A DNA stretch of 64,000 nt from Streptomyces rishiriensis (GTDB lineage: Bacteria; Actinomycetota; Actinomycetes; Streptomycetales; Streptomycetaceae): NCBI RefSeq assembly GCF_030815485.1, contig NZ_JAUSWV010000002.1, positions 7,254,001 to 7,318,000 of the forward strand. The letters are read 5' to 3'. The notes below the pieces were generated by a model, which was not told where the DNA came from, made no database searches, and saw only the letters and a program-made list of their open reading frames with translations. A program made the translations under genes and the position numbers. Positions 27,730 to 36,575 of this stretch are shown here, piece by piece. Every line of letters starts with the position of its first letter. Position 1 is the stretch's first letter.

Positions 27730-28929
27730 GTGTCCTCGACCCCCTCCTCGCTGCATCTCGCCGTCGCTCTGGACGGCACCGGCTGGCACCCCGCCTCCTG
27801 GCGCGAGCCCGTCGCCCGACCCCGTGAGCTGTTCACCGCCGGATACTGGGCAGACCTGGTCGCCGAGGCCGAGCGCGGACTGCTCGACTTCGTGACGATC
27901 GAGGACGGCCTCGGCCCGCAGTCCTCCCACTTCCTCGACCCGGACGACCGCGTCGACCAGGTCCGCGGCCGCCTCGACGCGGTGCTCGTCGCCTCCCGCG
28001 TCGCCCCGCTCACCCATCACATAGGCCTCGTGCCGACCGTGGTGGCCACGCACACCGAGCCGTTCCACCTCTCCAAGGCGATCGCCACCCTCGACTACGT
28101 CAGCACCGGCCGGGCCGGCCTGCGCGTGCAGATCACCGCCCGCCCCACCGAGGCCGCCCACTTCGGCCGGCGCACGATCCCCCGGATCGGGGCCTACGAC
28201 GACCCCGCCACCCAGGAGCTGGTCACCGACCTGTTCGACGAGGCCGCCGACTACGTCGAGGTCCTGCGCCGCCTCTGGGACAGCTGGGAGGACGACGCGG
28301 AGATCCGGGACGTGGCGACGGGCCGTTTCGTCGACCGCGACAAACTGCACTACATCGACTTCGAGGGCCGCCGCTTCAGCGTCAAGGGACCCTCCATCAC
28401 CCCCCGCCCGCCACAGGGCCAGCCCCTGGTCACCGCCCTCGCGCACGACACGGTCCCCTACCGGCTGGTGGCCCGCTCCACCGACGTCGGGTACGTCACC
28501 CCGCACGACACCGGCCAGGCCAGGGCGATCATCGCCGAGATCCGCGCCGAACAGGAGCGGGCCGGGCGGACGGCCGAGCCGCTGCACGTCTTCGCGGACC
28601 TGGTGGTGTTCCTGGACGACGACCCGGCCGAGGCCGCCGCCCGGCGCGACCGACTCGACACCCTCGCCGGCGAGGAGTACCGCAGCGACGCCCGCATATT
28701 CGCCGGCTCGCCCGCCCAACTCGCCGATCTGCTGCAGGACTTCCAGGCGGCCGGACTGACCGGGTTCCGGCTGCGCCCCGCCGTCGCCGGCCACGACCTC
28801 CCCGCCATCACCCGGGGACTCGTCCCCGAACTCCAGCGCCGCGGCGCCTTCCGGCGCGCCTACGAGGCCGACACCCTGCGCGGGCTGCTGGGCCTGCCCC
28901 GCCCCGCCAACCGCTACGCCGCCGTCTGA
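27730..28929 (+). CDS. LLM-class flavin-dependent monooxygenase
   Basis: 399 residues of the bacterial luciferase fold (TIM barrel binding reduced FMN). Family features are LDFVTIEDGLGPQ, TEPFHLSKAIATLDYVSTGR and GLRVQI. Members near nitrilotriacetate/DmoA monooxygenases attack C-S or C-N bonds. The GTG at 27730 follows AGGAAGG. It begins a run of four LLM genes with gaps of 19 bp or overlaps. The upstream leader suggests use of organosulfur compounds; the exact substrate is unknown. Confidence 0.88.
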   Translation: MSSTPSSLHLAVALDGTGWHPASWREPVARPRELFTAGYWADLVAEAERGLLDFVTIEDGLGPQSSHFLDPDDRVDQVRGRLDAVLVASRVAPLTHHIGLVPTVVATHTEPFHLSKAIATLDYVSTGRAGLRVQITARPTEAAHFGRRTIPRIGAYDDPATQELVTDLFDEAADYVEVLRRLWDSWEDDAEIRDVATGRFVDRDKLHYIDFEGRRFSVKGPSITPRPPQGQPLVTALAHDTVPYRLVARSTDVGYVTPHDTGQARAIIAEIRAEQERAGRTAEPLHVFADLVVFLDDDPAEAAARRDRLDTLAGEEYRSDARIFAGSPAQLADLLQDFQAAGLTGFRLRPAVAGHDLPAITRGLVPELQRRGAFRRAYEADTLRGLLGLPRPANRYAAV

Positions 28930-28948
28930 GCGGGAGGGAGACCCCACC

Positions 28949-30325
28949 ATGAGCAAGCCCCAGAAGCAGATCCATCTCGCCGCGCACTTCCCCGGCGTCA
29001 ACAACACCACCGTGTGGAGCGATCCGCGGGCCGGCAGCCACATCGAGTTCAGCTCCTTCGCCCACTTCGCGCGGACCGCCGAACGCGCCAAGTTCGACTT
29101 CCTCTTCCTCGCCGAAGGGCTGCGCCTGCGCGAACAGGGCGGCAAGATCTACGACCTGGACGTGGTCGGCCGCCCCGACACCTTCACGATCCTCGCCGCG
29201 CTCGCCGCGGTCACCGAGCGCCTCGGCCTGACCGGCACCATCAACTCCACCTTCAACGAGCCCTACGAGGTGGCCCGCCAGTTCGCCAGCCTCGACCACC
29301 TCTCCGACGGCCGCTCCGCGTGGAACGTCGTCACCTCCTGGGACGCCTTCACCGGCGAGAACTTCCGTCGCGGCGGCTACCTCCCGCAGGACGAACGCTA
29401 CGCCCGCGCCAAGGAGTTCCTCGCCACCACGGGCGAGCTCTTCGACTCCTGGCAGGGCGACGAGATCGTCGCCGACCAGAGCACCGGCATCTTCCTCCGG
29501 GACGCCAAGGCCGGCGCCTTCGTCCACGAGGGCCGGCAGTTCGACATCCAGGGCCGGTTCAACGTCCCGCGCAGCCCCCAGGGCCGTCCGGTGATCTTCC
29601 AGGCCGGGGACTCCGACGAAGGCCGCGAGTTCGCCGCCTCGTCCGCCGACGCGATCTTCAGCCGGTACGCGGCCCTCGACGCCGGCCAGGCCTTCTACAC
29701 CGACGTCAAGTCCCGCCTCGCCAAGTACGGCCGACGCGCCGACCAGCTGCTGATCCTGCCCGCCGCGAGCTTCGTCCTGGGCGACACCGACGCCGAGGCC
29801 GAGGAGATCGCCAAGGACGTGCGCCGCCAGCAGGTCAGCGGCGCCACCGCCCTCAAGCACCTGGAGTTCGTCTGGAACCGGGACCTGTCCGGTTACGACC
29901 CGGAAGGCCCCCTCCCGGACATCGACCCGGACCTCGGGGAGCACCACATCGCGCGCGGCCGCGCCCAGGTCCGGATGTACCGCGACCCGCTGGCCACGGC
30001 CCGCGAGTGGCGTGCGCTCGCGGAGGCCAACAACTGGTCGATCCGCGACCTGGTCATCGAGACCGGCAGCCGGCAGAACTTCGTCGGCTCCCCGGAGACC
30101 GTCGCCAGGACGATCAACGAGTACGTGCAGGCCGACGCCGCCGACGGCTTCATCCTCGTCCCGCACATCACCCCGAGCGGCCTCGACGCCTTCGCCGACA
30201 AGGTCGTCCCGCTCCTGCAGGAGCAGGGCGTCTTCCGCACCGAGTACGAGGGCACCACGCTCAGGGACCACCTCGGCCTCGCCCACCCGGACGAGGCGGG
30301 CCGCACCGAACGGGTGGCCTCGTGA
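28949..30325 (+). CDS. LLM-class monooxygenase, NtaA/SnaA/DmoA type
   Basis: 458 residues, the length and pattern of the NtaA/SnaA/SoxA(DszA)/DmoA group: KQIHLAAHFPGVNNTTVWSD, FDFLFLAEGL, SAWNVVTSWD and IFQAGDSDEGREFAA. Such enzymes use FMNH2 and O2 to oxidise sulfides, sulfones or amines; dimethyl sulfide and dibenzothiophene sulfone are known substrates in the group. GGGAGGGAG precedes the ATG. The stop overlaps the next LLM start. No flavin reductase is seen nearby, so FMNH2 must come from elsewhere. Confidence 0.9.
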   Translation: MSKPQKQIHLAAHFPGVNNTTVWSDPRAGSHIEFSSFAHFARTAERAKFDFLFLAEGLRLREQGGKIYDLDVVGRPDTFTILAALAAVTERLGLTGTINSTFNEPYEVARQFASLDHLSDGRSAWNVVTSWDAFTGENFRRGGYLPQDERYARAKEFLATTGELFDSWQGDEIVADQSTGIFLRDAKAGAFVHEGRQFDIQGRFNVPRSPQGRPVIFQAGDSDEGREFAASSADAIFSRYAALDAGQAFYTDVKSRLAKYGRRADQLLILPAASFVLGDTDAEAEEIAKDVRRQQVSGATALKHLEFVWNRDLSGYDPEGPLPDIDPDLGEHHIARGRAQVRMYRDPLATAREWRALAEANNWSIRDLVIETGSRQNFVGSPETVARTINEYVQADAADGFILVPHITPSGLDAFADKVVPLLQEQGVFRTEYEGTTLRDHLGLAHPDEAGRTERVAS

Positions 30326-31428
30326 AGTTCCTCGCCATCACCCTGATCGTGCACCGTCCGGACCCGGTCACCGGCGTCCGCAAGCCGACCCAGGACCGCT
30401 TCCGCGAGGTGCTCGACAACGCCCTGCTCGCCGAGGAGCTCGGCTTCGACGGCTTCGGCGTGGGGGAGCGGCACGAACGGCCGTTCATCTCCTCCTCCCC
30501 GCCGGTGGTGCTGAGCCACATCGCCGCCCTCACCCGCCGCATCCGGCTCTTCACCGCCGTGACGACCCTCAGTCTCCTCGACCCGGTCCGCGCCTACGAG
30601 GACTACGCCACCCTCGACCACCTCTCGGGCGGCCGCCTGGAGCTGATCATCGGCAAGGGCAACGGCGCCGCCCAGCGCGAGCTGTTCCACGTCACGCCCG
30701 AGGACCAGTGGGCGCGCAACGCCGAGAGCTACGAGGTGTTCCGCCGGATCTGGCGCAACGGCAAGGTCACCGCGGCCACGCGTTTCCGACCGGAACTGAC
30801 GGACGCGGAAGTGTGGCCCCGGCCGTACCAGCAGCCCGTCCGGGTCTGGCACGGCAGCGCCACCAGCAAGGAGTCCGTCGACCTGGCCGCCCGCTACGGC
30901 GACCCGCTGTTCTCGGCGAACGTCACCCATCCCATCGAGCCCTACGCCGAGCTGATCGATCACTACCGCGAACGCTGGGAGCACCACGGCCACGACCCGG
31001 CCGCCCTCGCGGTCGGCGCCGGCTCGGCCGGACTGCACGTGGCGCGCACCTCCCAGGAGGCCGTCGAGGCCTACCGGCCGGTCTTCGAAGGCACGCTCGC
31101 CTTCCAGAGACAGGCCGGACTGCCCGTCGTCTTCGAGACGCTGGAGGACTTCGTCGAACGCAGCTCCGCCCTGATCGGCAGCCCGCAGCAGGTCATCGAC
31201 AAGGTGCACCGCTACCACGAACGACTCGGCCACACGACGCTGCATGTGCAGGCCGACGCGAGCGGCCTCGACGACACCCGGCACCGCGACTCGCTGGAGC
31301 TGTTCCAGTCGGAGGTGGCGTCCGTGCTTCGCAAGGACATACCGGACCCGCCGTTCGACTGGGGGCCGGTGCTTCCGACGGCGTCGACCACCACGCCGTC
31401 GACCACCGAGGAGCCGGTCCGTGCCTGA
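30322..31428 (+). CDS. LLM-class flavin-dependent oxidoreductase
   Basis: 368 residues, luciferase fold (EELGFDGFGVGERHERPFIS, RIRLFTAVTTLSLLDPVRAY, GRLELIIGKGNG). The GTG overlaps the stop of the previous gene (GTGA), showing translational coupling, and the 3' end overlaps the next gene by 8 bp. The substrate is unknown; the operon suggests organosulfur or related degradation. Confidence 0.88.
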   Translation: MKFLAITLIVHRPDPVTGVRKPTQDRFREVLDNALLAEELGFDGFGVGERHERPFISSSPPVVLSHIAALTRRIRLFTAVTTLSLLDPVRAYEDYATLDHLSGGRLELIIGKGNGAAQRELFHVTPEDQWARNAESYEVFRRIWRNGKVTAATRFRPELTDAEVWPRPYQQPVRVWHGSATSKESVDLAARYGDPLFSANVTHPIEPYAELIDHYRERWEHHGHDPAALAVGAGSAGLHVARTSQEAVEAYRPVFEGTLAFQRQAGLPVVFETLEDFVERSSALIGSPQQVIDKVHRYHERLGHTTLHVQADASGLDDTRHRDSLELFQSEVASVLRKDIPDPPFDWGPVLPTASTTTPSTTEEPVRA

Positions 31429-32569
31429 CATCCCCCTCGGCGTTCTCGATCTGGTCCCGATCTCCTCGGGATCGACGGCCGCGGACGCCCTGCGCAACTC
31501 CGTGGACCTGGCCCGGCACACCGAACGCCTCGGATTCGCCCGCTACTGGTTCGCCGAGCACCACCTCAACCCCGGCGTCGCGGGCACGTCCCCGGCCGTG
31601 GTCCTGGCCCTGACCGCGGCCGCCACCTCCACCATCCGGCTCGGTTCCGGCGCCGTACAACTCGGACACCGCACCGCCCTGTCCACGGTGGAGGAGTTCG
31701 GCCTGATCGACGCGCTGCACCCCGGCCGCTTCGACCTCGGCCTGGGCCGCTCGGGCGGCCGTCCGCCGGGCGAGCGGCAGAGCCGGCCGGCCGCGGCCAC
31801 CCCGGTCGTCGACGGCCGGGCCCCGAACGGACTGCTGATCCCGCCCCGCTTCTCCTTCGAACGGCTCCTCGCTTCCCCCCGGATCGCCCTGCACCGCAGG
31901 CTGCTTCTGCTGCCGAACGCGCAATCGCAGGACTACGCCGAGCAGATCGACGACATCCTCGCCCTGCTGGCGGGCACCTACCGCTCACCGGAGGGCATCG
32001 AGGCGCATGTCGTACCGGGCGAGGGCGCCGACGTCGACGTGTGGATCCTGGGCAGCAGCGGCGGCCAGAGCGCCGAGGTCGCGGGCGCACGAGGGTTGCG
32101 CTTCGCCGCGAACTACCACGTCAGTCCGGCCACCGTCCTCGAGGCGGTGGACGGCTACCGGGCCCGCTTCAAGCCCTCCGCAGTCCTCGACGCGCCCTAT
32201 GTCAGCGTCTCCGCGGATGTCGTCGTCGCCGAGGACGACGCCCGCGCCCGCGAACTCGCCACCGGCTACGGCCTCTGGGTGCGCAGCATCCGCACCGCCG
32301 AGGGCGCGATCCAGTTCCCGACACCGGAGGAAGCGCGCGCCCATACCTGGACCGACGAGGACCGGGCGCTGGTCCAGGACCGCATCGACACCCGGTTCGT
32401 CGGCTCGCCGGCCCGGGTCGCCGACCTCCTGGAGCAGCTTCAGGAGGCCACCGACGCCGACGAACTGCTCGTCACCACCATCACCCACGACCACGCCGAC
32501 CGCGTCCGCTCCTACGAACTCCTCGCCGAGGAATGGCGCAGGAGGGGGCACTCCTCCCGGACGAGTTGA
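31421..32569 (+). CDS. LLM-class flavin-dependent oxidoreductase
   Basis: 382 residues. FARYWFAEHHLNPGVAGTSP and IRLGSGAVQLGHRTALSTVEE are typical of an alkanal-monooxygenase-like LLM group. It starts GTG within the end of the previous gene, with GAGGAG upstream. It is the last of the four LLM genes. A short hairpin follows before the convergent APH-fold gene. Confidence 0.88.
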   Translation: MPDIPLGVLDLVPISSGSTAADALRNSVDLARHTERLGFARYWFAEHHLNPGVAGTSPAVVLALTAAATSTIRLGSGAVQLGHRTALSTVEEFGLIDALHPGRFDLGLGRSGGRPPGERQSRPAAATPVVDGRAPNGLLIPPRFSFERLLASPRIALHRRLLLLPNAQSQDYAEQIDDILALLAGTYRSPEGIEAHVVPGEGADVDVWILGSSGGQSAEVAGARGLRFAANYHVSPATVLEAVDGYRARFKPSAVLDAPYVSVSADVVVAEDDARARELATGYGLWVRSIRTAEGAIQFPTPEEARAHTWTDEDRALVQDRIDTRFVGSPARVADLLEQLQEATDADELLVTTITHDHADRVRSYELLAEEWRRRGHSSRTS

Positions 32570-32676
32570 TGCACCGGCGTTCCCACGGACCGCACGTACG
32601 CGATCGTTCTCGGCGCGGCGGGCCTCGTCGCCGCGCCGATGGCGGGACACCTCTCCGGCGAGCACCACGACCCGCT

Positions 32677-32693
32677 CCTCACCCGCGGTGAGG
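32677..32693. terminator. short hairpin between convergent operons
   Basis: CCTCACC-CGC-GGTGAGG, a perfect 7-bp stem with a 3-nt loop, sits in the 186-bp gap between the LLM operon and the convergent APH-fold gene. Confidence 0.5.
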
Positions 32694-32755
32694 CCGGCGT
32701 ACCGGCCGCTCCGGATCCAGGGCGGCGGCGAGCGCCTCGGCGATGTCGGCCCCGG

Positions 32756-33868
32756 CTACCGCGAGGTCCTCGCCGGGGCATCCCCGCGCTCCGCTCCGAC
32801 GGCCCGGGCCACGAGGTTCAGCAGGTGTCTTCCGGCCTCGCCGGCGAACCACTCGGCGTGCCCCATGCAGTAGTCGTAGGCCAGCCGCGTGTTGGACGCG
32901 GAGCGTGTGACGCCGTGGAAGTAGCCCAGCTCGGACAGTGCGAACTCGGCGTGCACCAAGGGCAGCAGCTCCGGGAGCGCCGCCGATTCGGCGGGGCTGA
33001 GCGGTCGTACGGACCGGTAGCCGTCGACGAGCGCGATCACGTCGTCCTCGCGTACCGGGTAGCCGGGCCGTAGCCACTGCACGGTGTTGCGTTCGATCGC
33101 CGTGGCGAGGTCGTGCACGGCGGTCGTGCGGTCGCTCATGCCGAAGTCGAGAACGGTGCGGACCTGCCCGTCCCTGTCCCACAGCAGGTTGGAGGCGTGC
33201 CAGTCGTTGTGGGTCCACAGGGGCTCCAGACCGGGCAGATGGGGTGCGAGCCGCTCGTGCAGCGGCAGGAGCACCCGCCGGGTGTCCTCCCGCCACGGGA
33301 AGGCCCCCAACCCTGAAGCCAGTTGAGGGCGCTCGTGCACGTATCGCTCCAGCGCGTCCCAGGGGTCCTGCGCGGCGAACACCGTGAACGAGGCGACCAG
33401 GGGCTGCGCCTGACGCCGTGGCGCGTCGAACCCCCGTGCCGCCAGGTGCAGTCGGGCCAGCGCCTCGCCCGCCGCCGTCGCGTGGGTGGGGGAGCGGAAG
33501 GGCGACCAGGACAGCGCGTCCCGGTACAGGTCCTCCCCGGCGCCGGTCGAGTGCACCTCGTACGTCCAGGTGCCGCGGACCGCCGCGTCCAGCACCTCCA
33601 CCACCGGCGCGCCGTGTTCGCGCAGATGCCGCAGGAAGGCGTGTTCCTCCGCCAGCCCCTCCGGGGAGCGCACACGGACGTGGTGCCGTTTCACGAACAG
33701 GCGCCGTCCGTCCCGCTCGACGACGGCCGCCGCGGACAGCGGGCGCGGGCTGCGCCACATCACCCGGGCGCCCACCCCGACGACGTCCGTCACCTCGTCG
33801 TCGGTCAGCGGCGCCCAGTCCGGCTCGACCGGGTCGGTGCCCAGACCGTGGGCCAGATGTGAACTCAT
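32756..33868 (-). CDS. APH-fold phosphotransferase
   Basis: 370 residues of the aminoglycoside phosphotransferase/choline-kinase fold. The catalytic loop HNDWHASNLLWD has the base Asp222, and VRTVLDFGM is the Mg-binding motif. Its ATG overlaps the ABC ATPase stop (ATGA), so it belongs to the importer operon. A kinase fixed to an importer suggests that the substrate is phosphorylated after uptake, as for thiamine precursors or methylthioribose. Drug resistance is possible but less suggested by context. Confidence 0.87.
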   Translation of the reverse strand: MSSHLAHGLGTDPVEPDWAPLTDDEVTDVVGVGARVMWRSPRPLSAAAVVERDGRRLFVKRHHVRVRSPEGLAEEHAFLRHLREHGAPVVEVLDAAVRGTWTYEVHSTGAGEDLYRDALSWSPFRSPTHATAAGEALARLHLAARGFDAPRRQAQPLVASFTVFAAQDPWDALERYVHERPQLASGLGAFPWREDTRRVLLPLHERLAPHLPGLEPLWTHNDWHASNLLWDRDGQVRTVLDFGMSDRTTAVHDLATAIERNTVQWLRPGYPVREDDVIALVDGYRSVRPLSPAESAALPELLPLVHAEFALSELGYFHGVTRSASNTRLAYDYCMGHAEWFAGEAGRHLLNLVARAVGAERGDAPARTSR

Positions 33869-34626
33869 GCCGCACCCACCGTCGTTGTACCGCGGAGCGA
33901 CTCGAGGATCCGGCGCTCCGTGGCGCCGAATCCGGGTGCCGTGAAGTCCTCCGCTCCGCGCGGGCGGGCCAGCGGCACCTCGACGCGTTCGACGACGGTG
34001 GCCGGGCGCGGCGACAGGACGTGCACGGTGTCCGCGAGCAGGACCGCCTCGCGGATGTCGTGGGTGACCAGTAGCACCGTCCACCGGTGGCGCTGCCACA
34101 TCTGCGCCAGCCACAGCTGCATCTCGGTGCGGGTCAGCGAGTCCAGCGCCCCGAACGGTTCGTCCAGCAGCAGTACCGGACGCTCCAGGACGACCGTGCG
34201 CAGCAGCGCGGCCCGCTGCCGCATACCTCCGCTGAGCTGGGCGGGATACGCCTTCTGGAAGCCGTCGAGACCGAAGTCGGCGAACAGCGCGTCGGCCCGC
34301 GCCCGAGCCTCCTTCTTGCGCACGCCCTGCGCCTCCAGACCGAGCGCGGTGTTGTCCAGCACGGTCCGCCAGGGGAACAGCAGGTCCTTCTGCGGCATGT
34401 AGGCGACCTTGCCGGACTCCACCCCGGCCGGTTCGCCCTCCACCAGAACCCGCCCGGTCGTGGGCCGGTCGAGTCCCGACACCAAGTTGAACAGGGTGCT
34501 CTTGCCGCTGCCGCTCGGCCCGATCACAGCGGCGAACTCGCCCGGTCGCACCGACAGTTCGAGACCCCGCAGGACCTCCAGCGAGCCGAAGGACTTCCCG
34601 ACCCCCTCGATACGCAGACTGCTCAC
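33865..34626 (-). CDS. ABC transporter ATP-binding protein (SsuB/TauB/ThiZ type)
   Basis: 253 residues. Walker A is GPSGSGKST, signature LSGGMRQR, Walker B VLLLDEPFGALDSLTR, switch VTHD. The FGALDSLTR stretch and YMPQKDLLFPWRTVLDN are typical of nitrate/sulfonate/pyrimidine importers. The GTG at 34626 overlaps the permease stop and has GGGAGGAGAGGTC before it; an ATG ten codons upstream is inside the permease gene. Confidence 0.93.
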   Translation of the reverse strand: MSSLRIEGVGKSFGSLEVLRGLELSVRPGEFAAVIGPSGSGKSTLFNLVSGLDRPTTGRVLVEGEPAGVESGKVAYMPQKDLLFPWRTVLDNTALGLEAQGVRKKEARARADALFADFGLDGFQKAYPAQLSGGMRQRAALLRTVVLERPVLLLDEPFGALDSLTRTEMQLWLAQMWQRHRWTVLLVTHDIREAVLLADTVHVLSPRPATVVERVEVPLARPRGAEDFTAPGFGATERRILESLRGTTTVGAA

Positions 34627-35393
34627 GACCTCTCCTCCCGTTGCGCCCGCTCCCATGGCAGTACCAGCCGTTGCAGCAGATGGGTCGCCCCGAACAGCGC
34701 GATGCTCAGCGCCGCCGTCACCCCGACCGCCGCGAACACCAGGTCCGTCCGGAACGCGCTCTTCTGCGCCTGCATGTAGATACCGAGCCCCGCCTCCGCG
34801 CCCGCGTACTCCGCGAACACCGCGCCGACGACGGCGTAGGTGATGCTCACCCGCAGCCCCGCGAAGAAGTACGGCATCGCGCTCGGCACCCGAACCAGCC
34901 GGAACGTCCGCAGGCGGCCCGCGCCCAGCGAGCGCAGCAGCCGCATCGCCTCACGGTCGGTCGCGGCGAACCCGGCGGCCAGGTTCGCCGCCAGCGGGAA
35001 GAACGTCGTCAGCGTCACGACCAGCATCTTGGGCAGCAGGCCGAAGCCGAACCAGATGATGAGCAGAGGAGCCACGGCGACGACCGGGATCGTCTGCGAG
35101 GCGACCAGGAGCGGGTACAGGCCCCGGCGGGCCGCCGCCGAGAAGTCCAGGAGCACGGCGACCAGCCACGCCGCCGCGAACGACAGCGCGAAGCCCAGCA
35201 GGGTCTCCTGGAGCGTGGGCACGGTCTGCGCCCACAGGACCTCGCGGTTGGCCCAGCCCTGCTGCACCACCCGCGTCGGCGACGGAAGCATCGTCGGGTC
35301 GACGCCCGCGCCCGTCACGTACAGCTGCCAGCCGCCGATCACGACGGCCAGCACCAGCAGCGGCGGCCACAACGACCGTATGACCGCGCTCAC
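34623..35393 (-). CDS. ABC transporter permease (SsuC/ThiX type)
   Basis: 256 residues with about six helices and the EAA-like loop DREAMRLLRSLGAGRLRTFRLVRVPSAMPYFFAGLR cut here into parts: SLGAGRLRTF and VRVPSAMPYF are the key contacts. It forms the membrane channel of the NMT1/SsuA-type importer. The GTG overlaps the binding-protein stop (GTGA). Confidence 0.93.
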   Translation of the reverse strand: MSAVIRSLWPPLLVLAVVIGGWQLYVTGAGVDPTMLPSPTRVVQQGWANREVLWAQTVPTLQETLLGFALSFAAAWLVAVLLDFSAAARRGLYPLLVASQTIPVVAVAPLLIIWFGFGLLPKMLVVTLTTFFPLAANLAAGFAATDREAMRLLRSLGAGRLRTFRLVRVPSAMPYFFAGLRVSITYAVVGAVFAEYAGAEAGLGIYMQAQKSAFRTDLVFAAVGVTAALSIALFGATHLLQRLVLPWERAQREERS

Positions 35394-36439
35394 TTGGTGA
35401 CCTCGGTGTCCGAGGCGGGCAGATAGGCGTTGGTGAAGAACGAACCGGCGTCCGGGGTCCTGGTCAGCTTCCCGCCGTTCGCGTCGCTCAGAAGTCCCGC
35501 CCGGTACTCGAAGTCTGCGAAGTCCTGCCAGCGCTCCGGGCTCTGGGCACCGATCGTGCCGTCGGCGGCCCGGTAGTACTCATCGGCGAGCAACTGAGCG
35601 CTCTTGCGCACGAGTTCGACGTTGGTGAGGACGCTCCTGTTGGCGTCGACGAGGAGATCCGCGGCCTTGTCGGGGTGGTCGGCCGCGTACCTGTACCCCT
35701 TGTCGACGGCGGCCAGGAACTTCTTCGCGATCTCCGGGTTCTTCTCCAGGAACCGGTCCGAGGACGCGACGAGCGTCGAGTAGATCGCCGGGAAACCGTA
35801 GTCGGACAACTGGAAGTTCTTCAGCGGCTTACCGCTCAGCTCTGCCTCCAGTCCCTCCCAGGTCGGCATCGGCATCGCGAAGTCCGCCCTGCCCGCGTAG
35901 AGCGCCGCGTATGCCGAGGTGTTGAGGGTGACCTGCTTGAAGTCACCCCTGCCGCCCGCGTTCCGGATCACCTTCTGCAGGAGCGGCTTCTCGTAAGGAG
36001 CGCCGAAACCGGCGTACGTGCGCCCGTCCAGGTCCTTGGGTGACGTGATGTCCGTACGGCCGGCGCGTACGGCGATGGTGACGTTCGTCTTCTGCGTGAC
36101 CGCGTAGACGGACGTGATGTCCTGGCCCGCGGCGCGCGCCGTGGTCACGCCCTCCTGGTACGAGATGCCGAAGTCGGCCTTGTGGCTCGCGATCAGCGTC
36201 TCGGGCGCGGTCGAACCGTAGGGCACGATCTTCAGATCGATGCCGGCCGCCTTGAACCAGCCCTTCTGCTGGGCGACGTAGATGCCGGTGTGGTTGGTGT
36301 TCGGGGTCCAGTCCAGGGCGAGGGTGACGGTCGTGGTGCCGTCCTCGGCGGTGGCGTCGGCCGAGGGGTCCGCCGAGCAGCCGGTGACGGCGAATACGGC
36401 CGACGCGGCTATGACGGACAGGGCGGTACGGCGGTGCAT
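35390..36439 (-). CDS. NMT1/ThiY/SsuA-type substrate-binding lipoprotein
   Basis: 349 residues. A lipoprotein signal (VFAVTGC lipobox) anchors it outside. The start of the mature domain, LDWTPNTNHTGIYVAQQKGW, strongly resembles ThiY pyrimidine-precursor binders, although SsuA/TauA sulfonate binders share the fold. AAGGAACACGC precedes the ATG. A leader ORF ending in ALC sits 43 bp upstream, inside the operon. Sulfonate or a thiamine-pyrimidine precursor are both possible substrates. Confidence 0.9.
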   Translation of the reverse strand: MHRRTALSVIAASAVFAVTGCSADPSADATAEDGTTTVTLALDWTPNTNHTGIYVAQQKGWFKAAGIDLKIVPYGSTAPETLIASHKADFGISYQEGVTTARAAGQDITSVYAVTQKTNVTIAVRAGRTDITSPKDLDGRTYAGFGAPYEKPLLQKVIRNAGGRGDFKQVTLNTSAYAALYAGRADFAMPMPTWEGLEAELSGKPLKNFQLSDYGFPAIYSTLVASSDRFLEKNPEIAKKFLAAVDKGYRYAADHPDKAADLLVDANRSVLTNVELVRKSAQLLADEYYRAADGTIGAQSPERWQDFADFEYRAGLLSDANGGKLTRTPDAGSFFTNAYLPASDTEVTK

Positions 36440-36482
36440 GCGTGTTCCTTCGGGGCGAGGGGAGTCGGACGGCGTCGGGCGG

Positions 36483-36575
36483 TCACGCCCGGCGACACAG
36501 CGCGCTGTCCACCCGCTTGAAGTCGACGGCCAGCCGCCGGGTCAGTCCCCGCGCCTGGCAGGACAGGACACTCAT
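36483..36575 (-). CDS. leader peptide (cysteine-attenuator type) inside the importer operon
   Basis: A 30-codon ORF ending TRRLAVDFKRVDSALCRRA and TGA. It carries the V-D-[LF]-x-R-V-x-S-A-L-C core of the other leaders in this region. Its ATG overlaps the stop of the first binding-protein gene (ATGA), so ribosomes finishing that gene can start it. It ends 43 bp before the ATG of the lipoprotein gene. This places a second attenuator between two structural genes. Confidence 0.78.
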   Translation of the reverse strand: MSVLSCQARGLTRRLAVDFKRVDSALCRRA

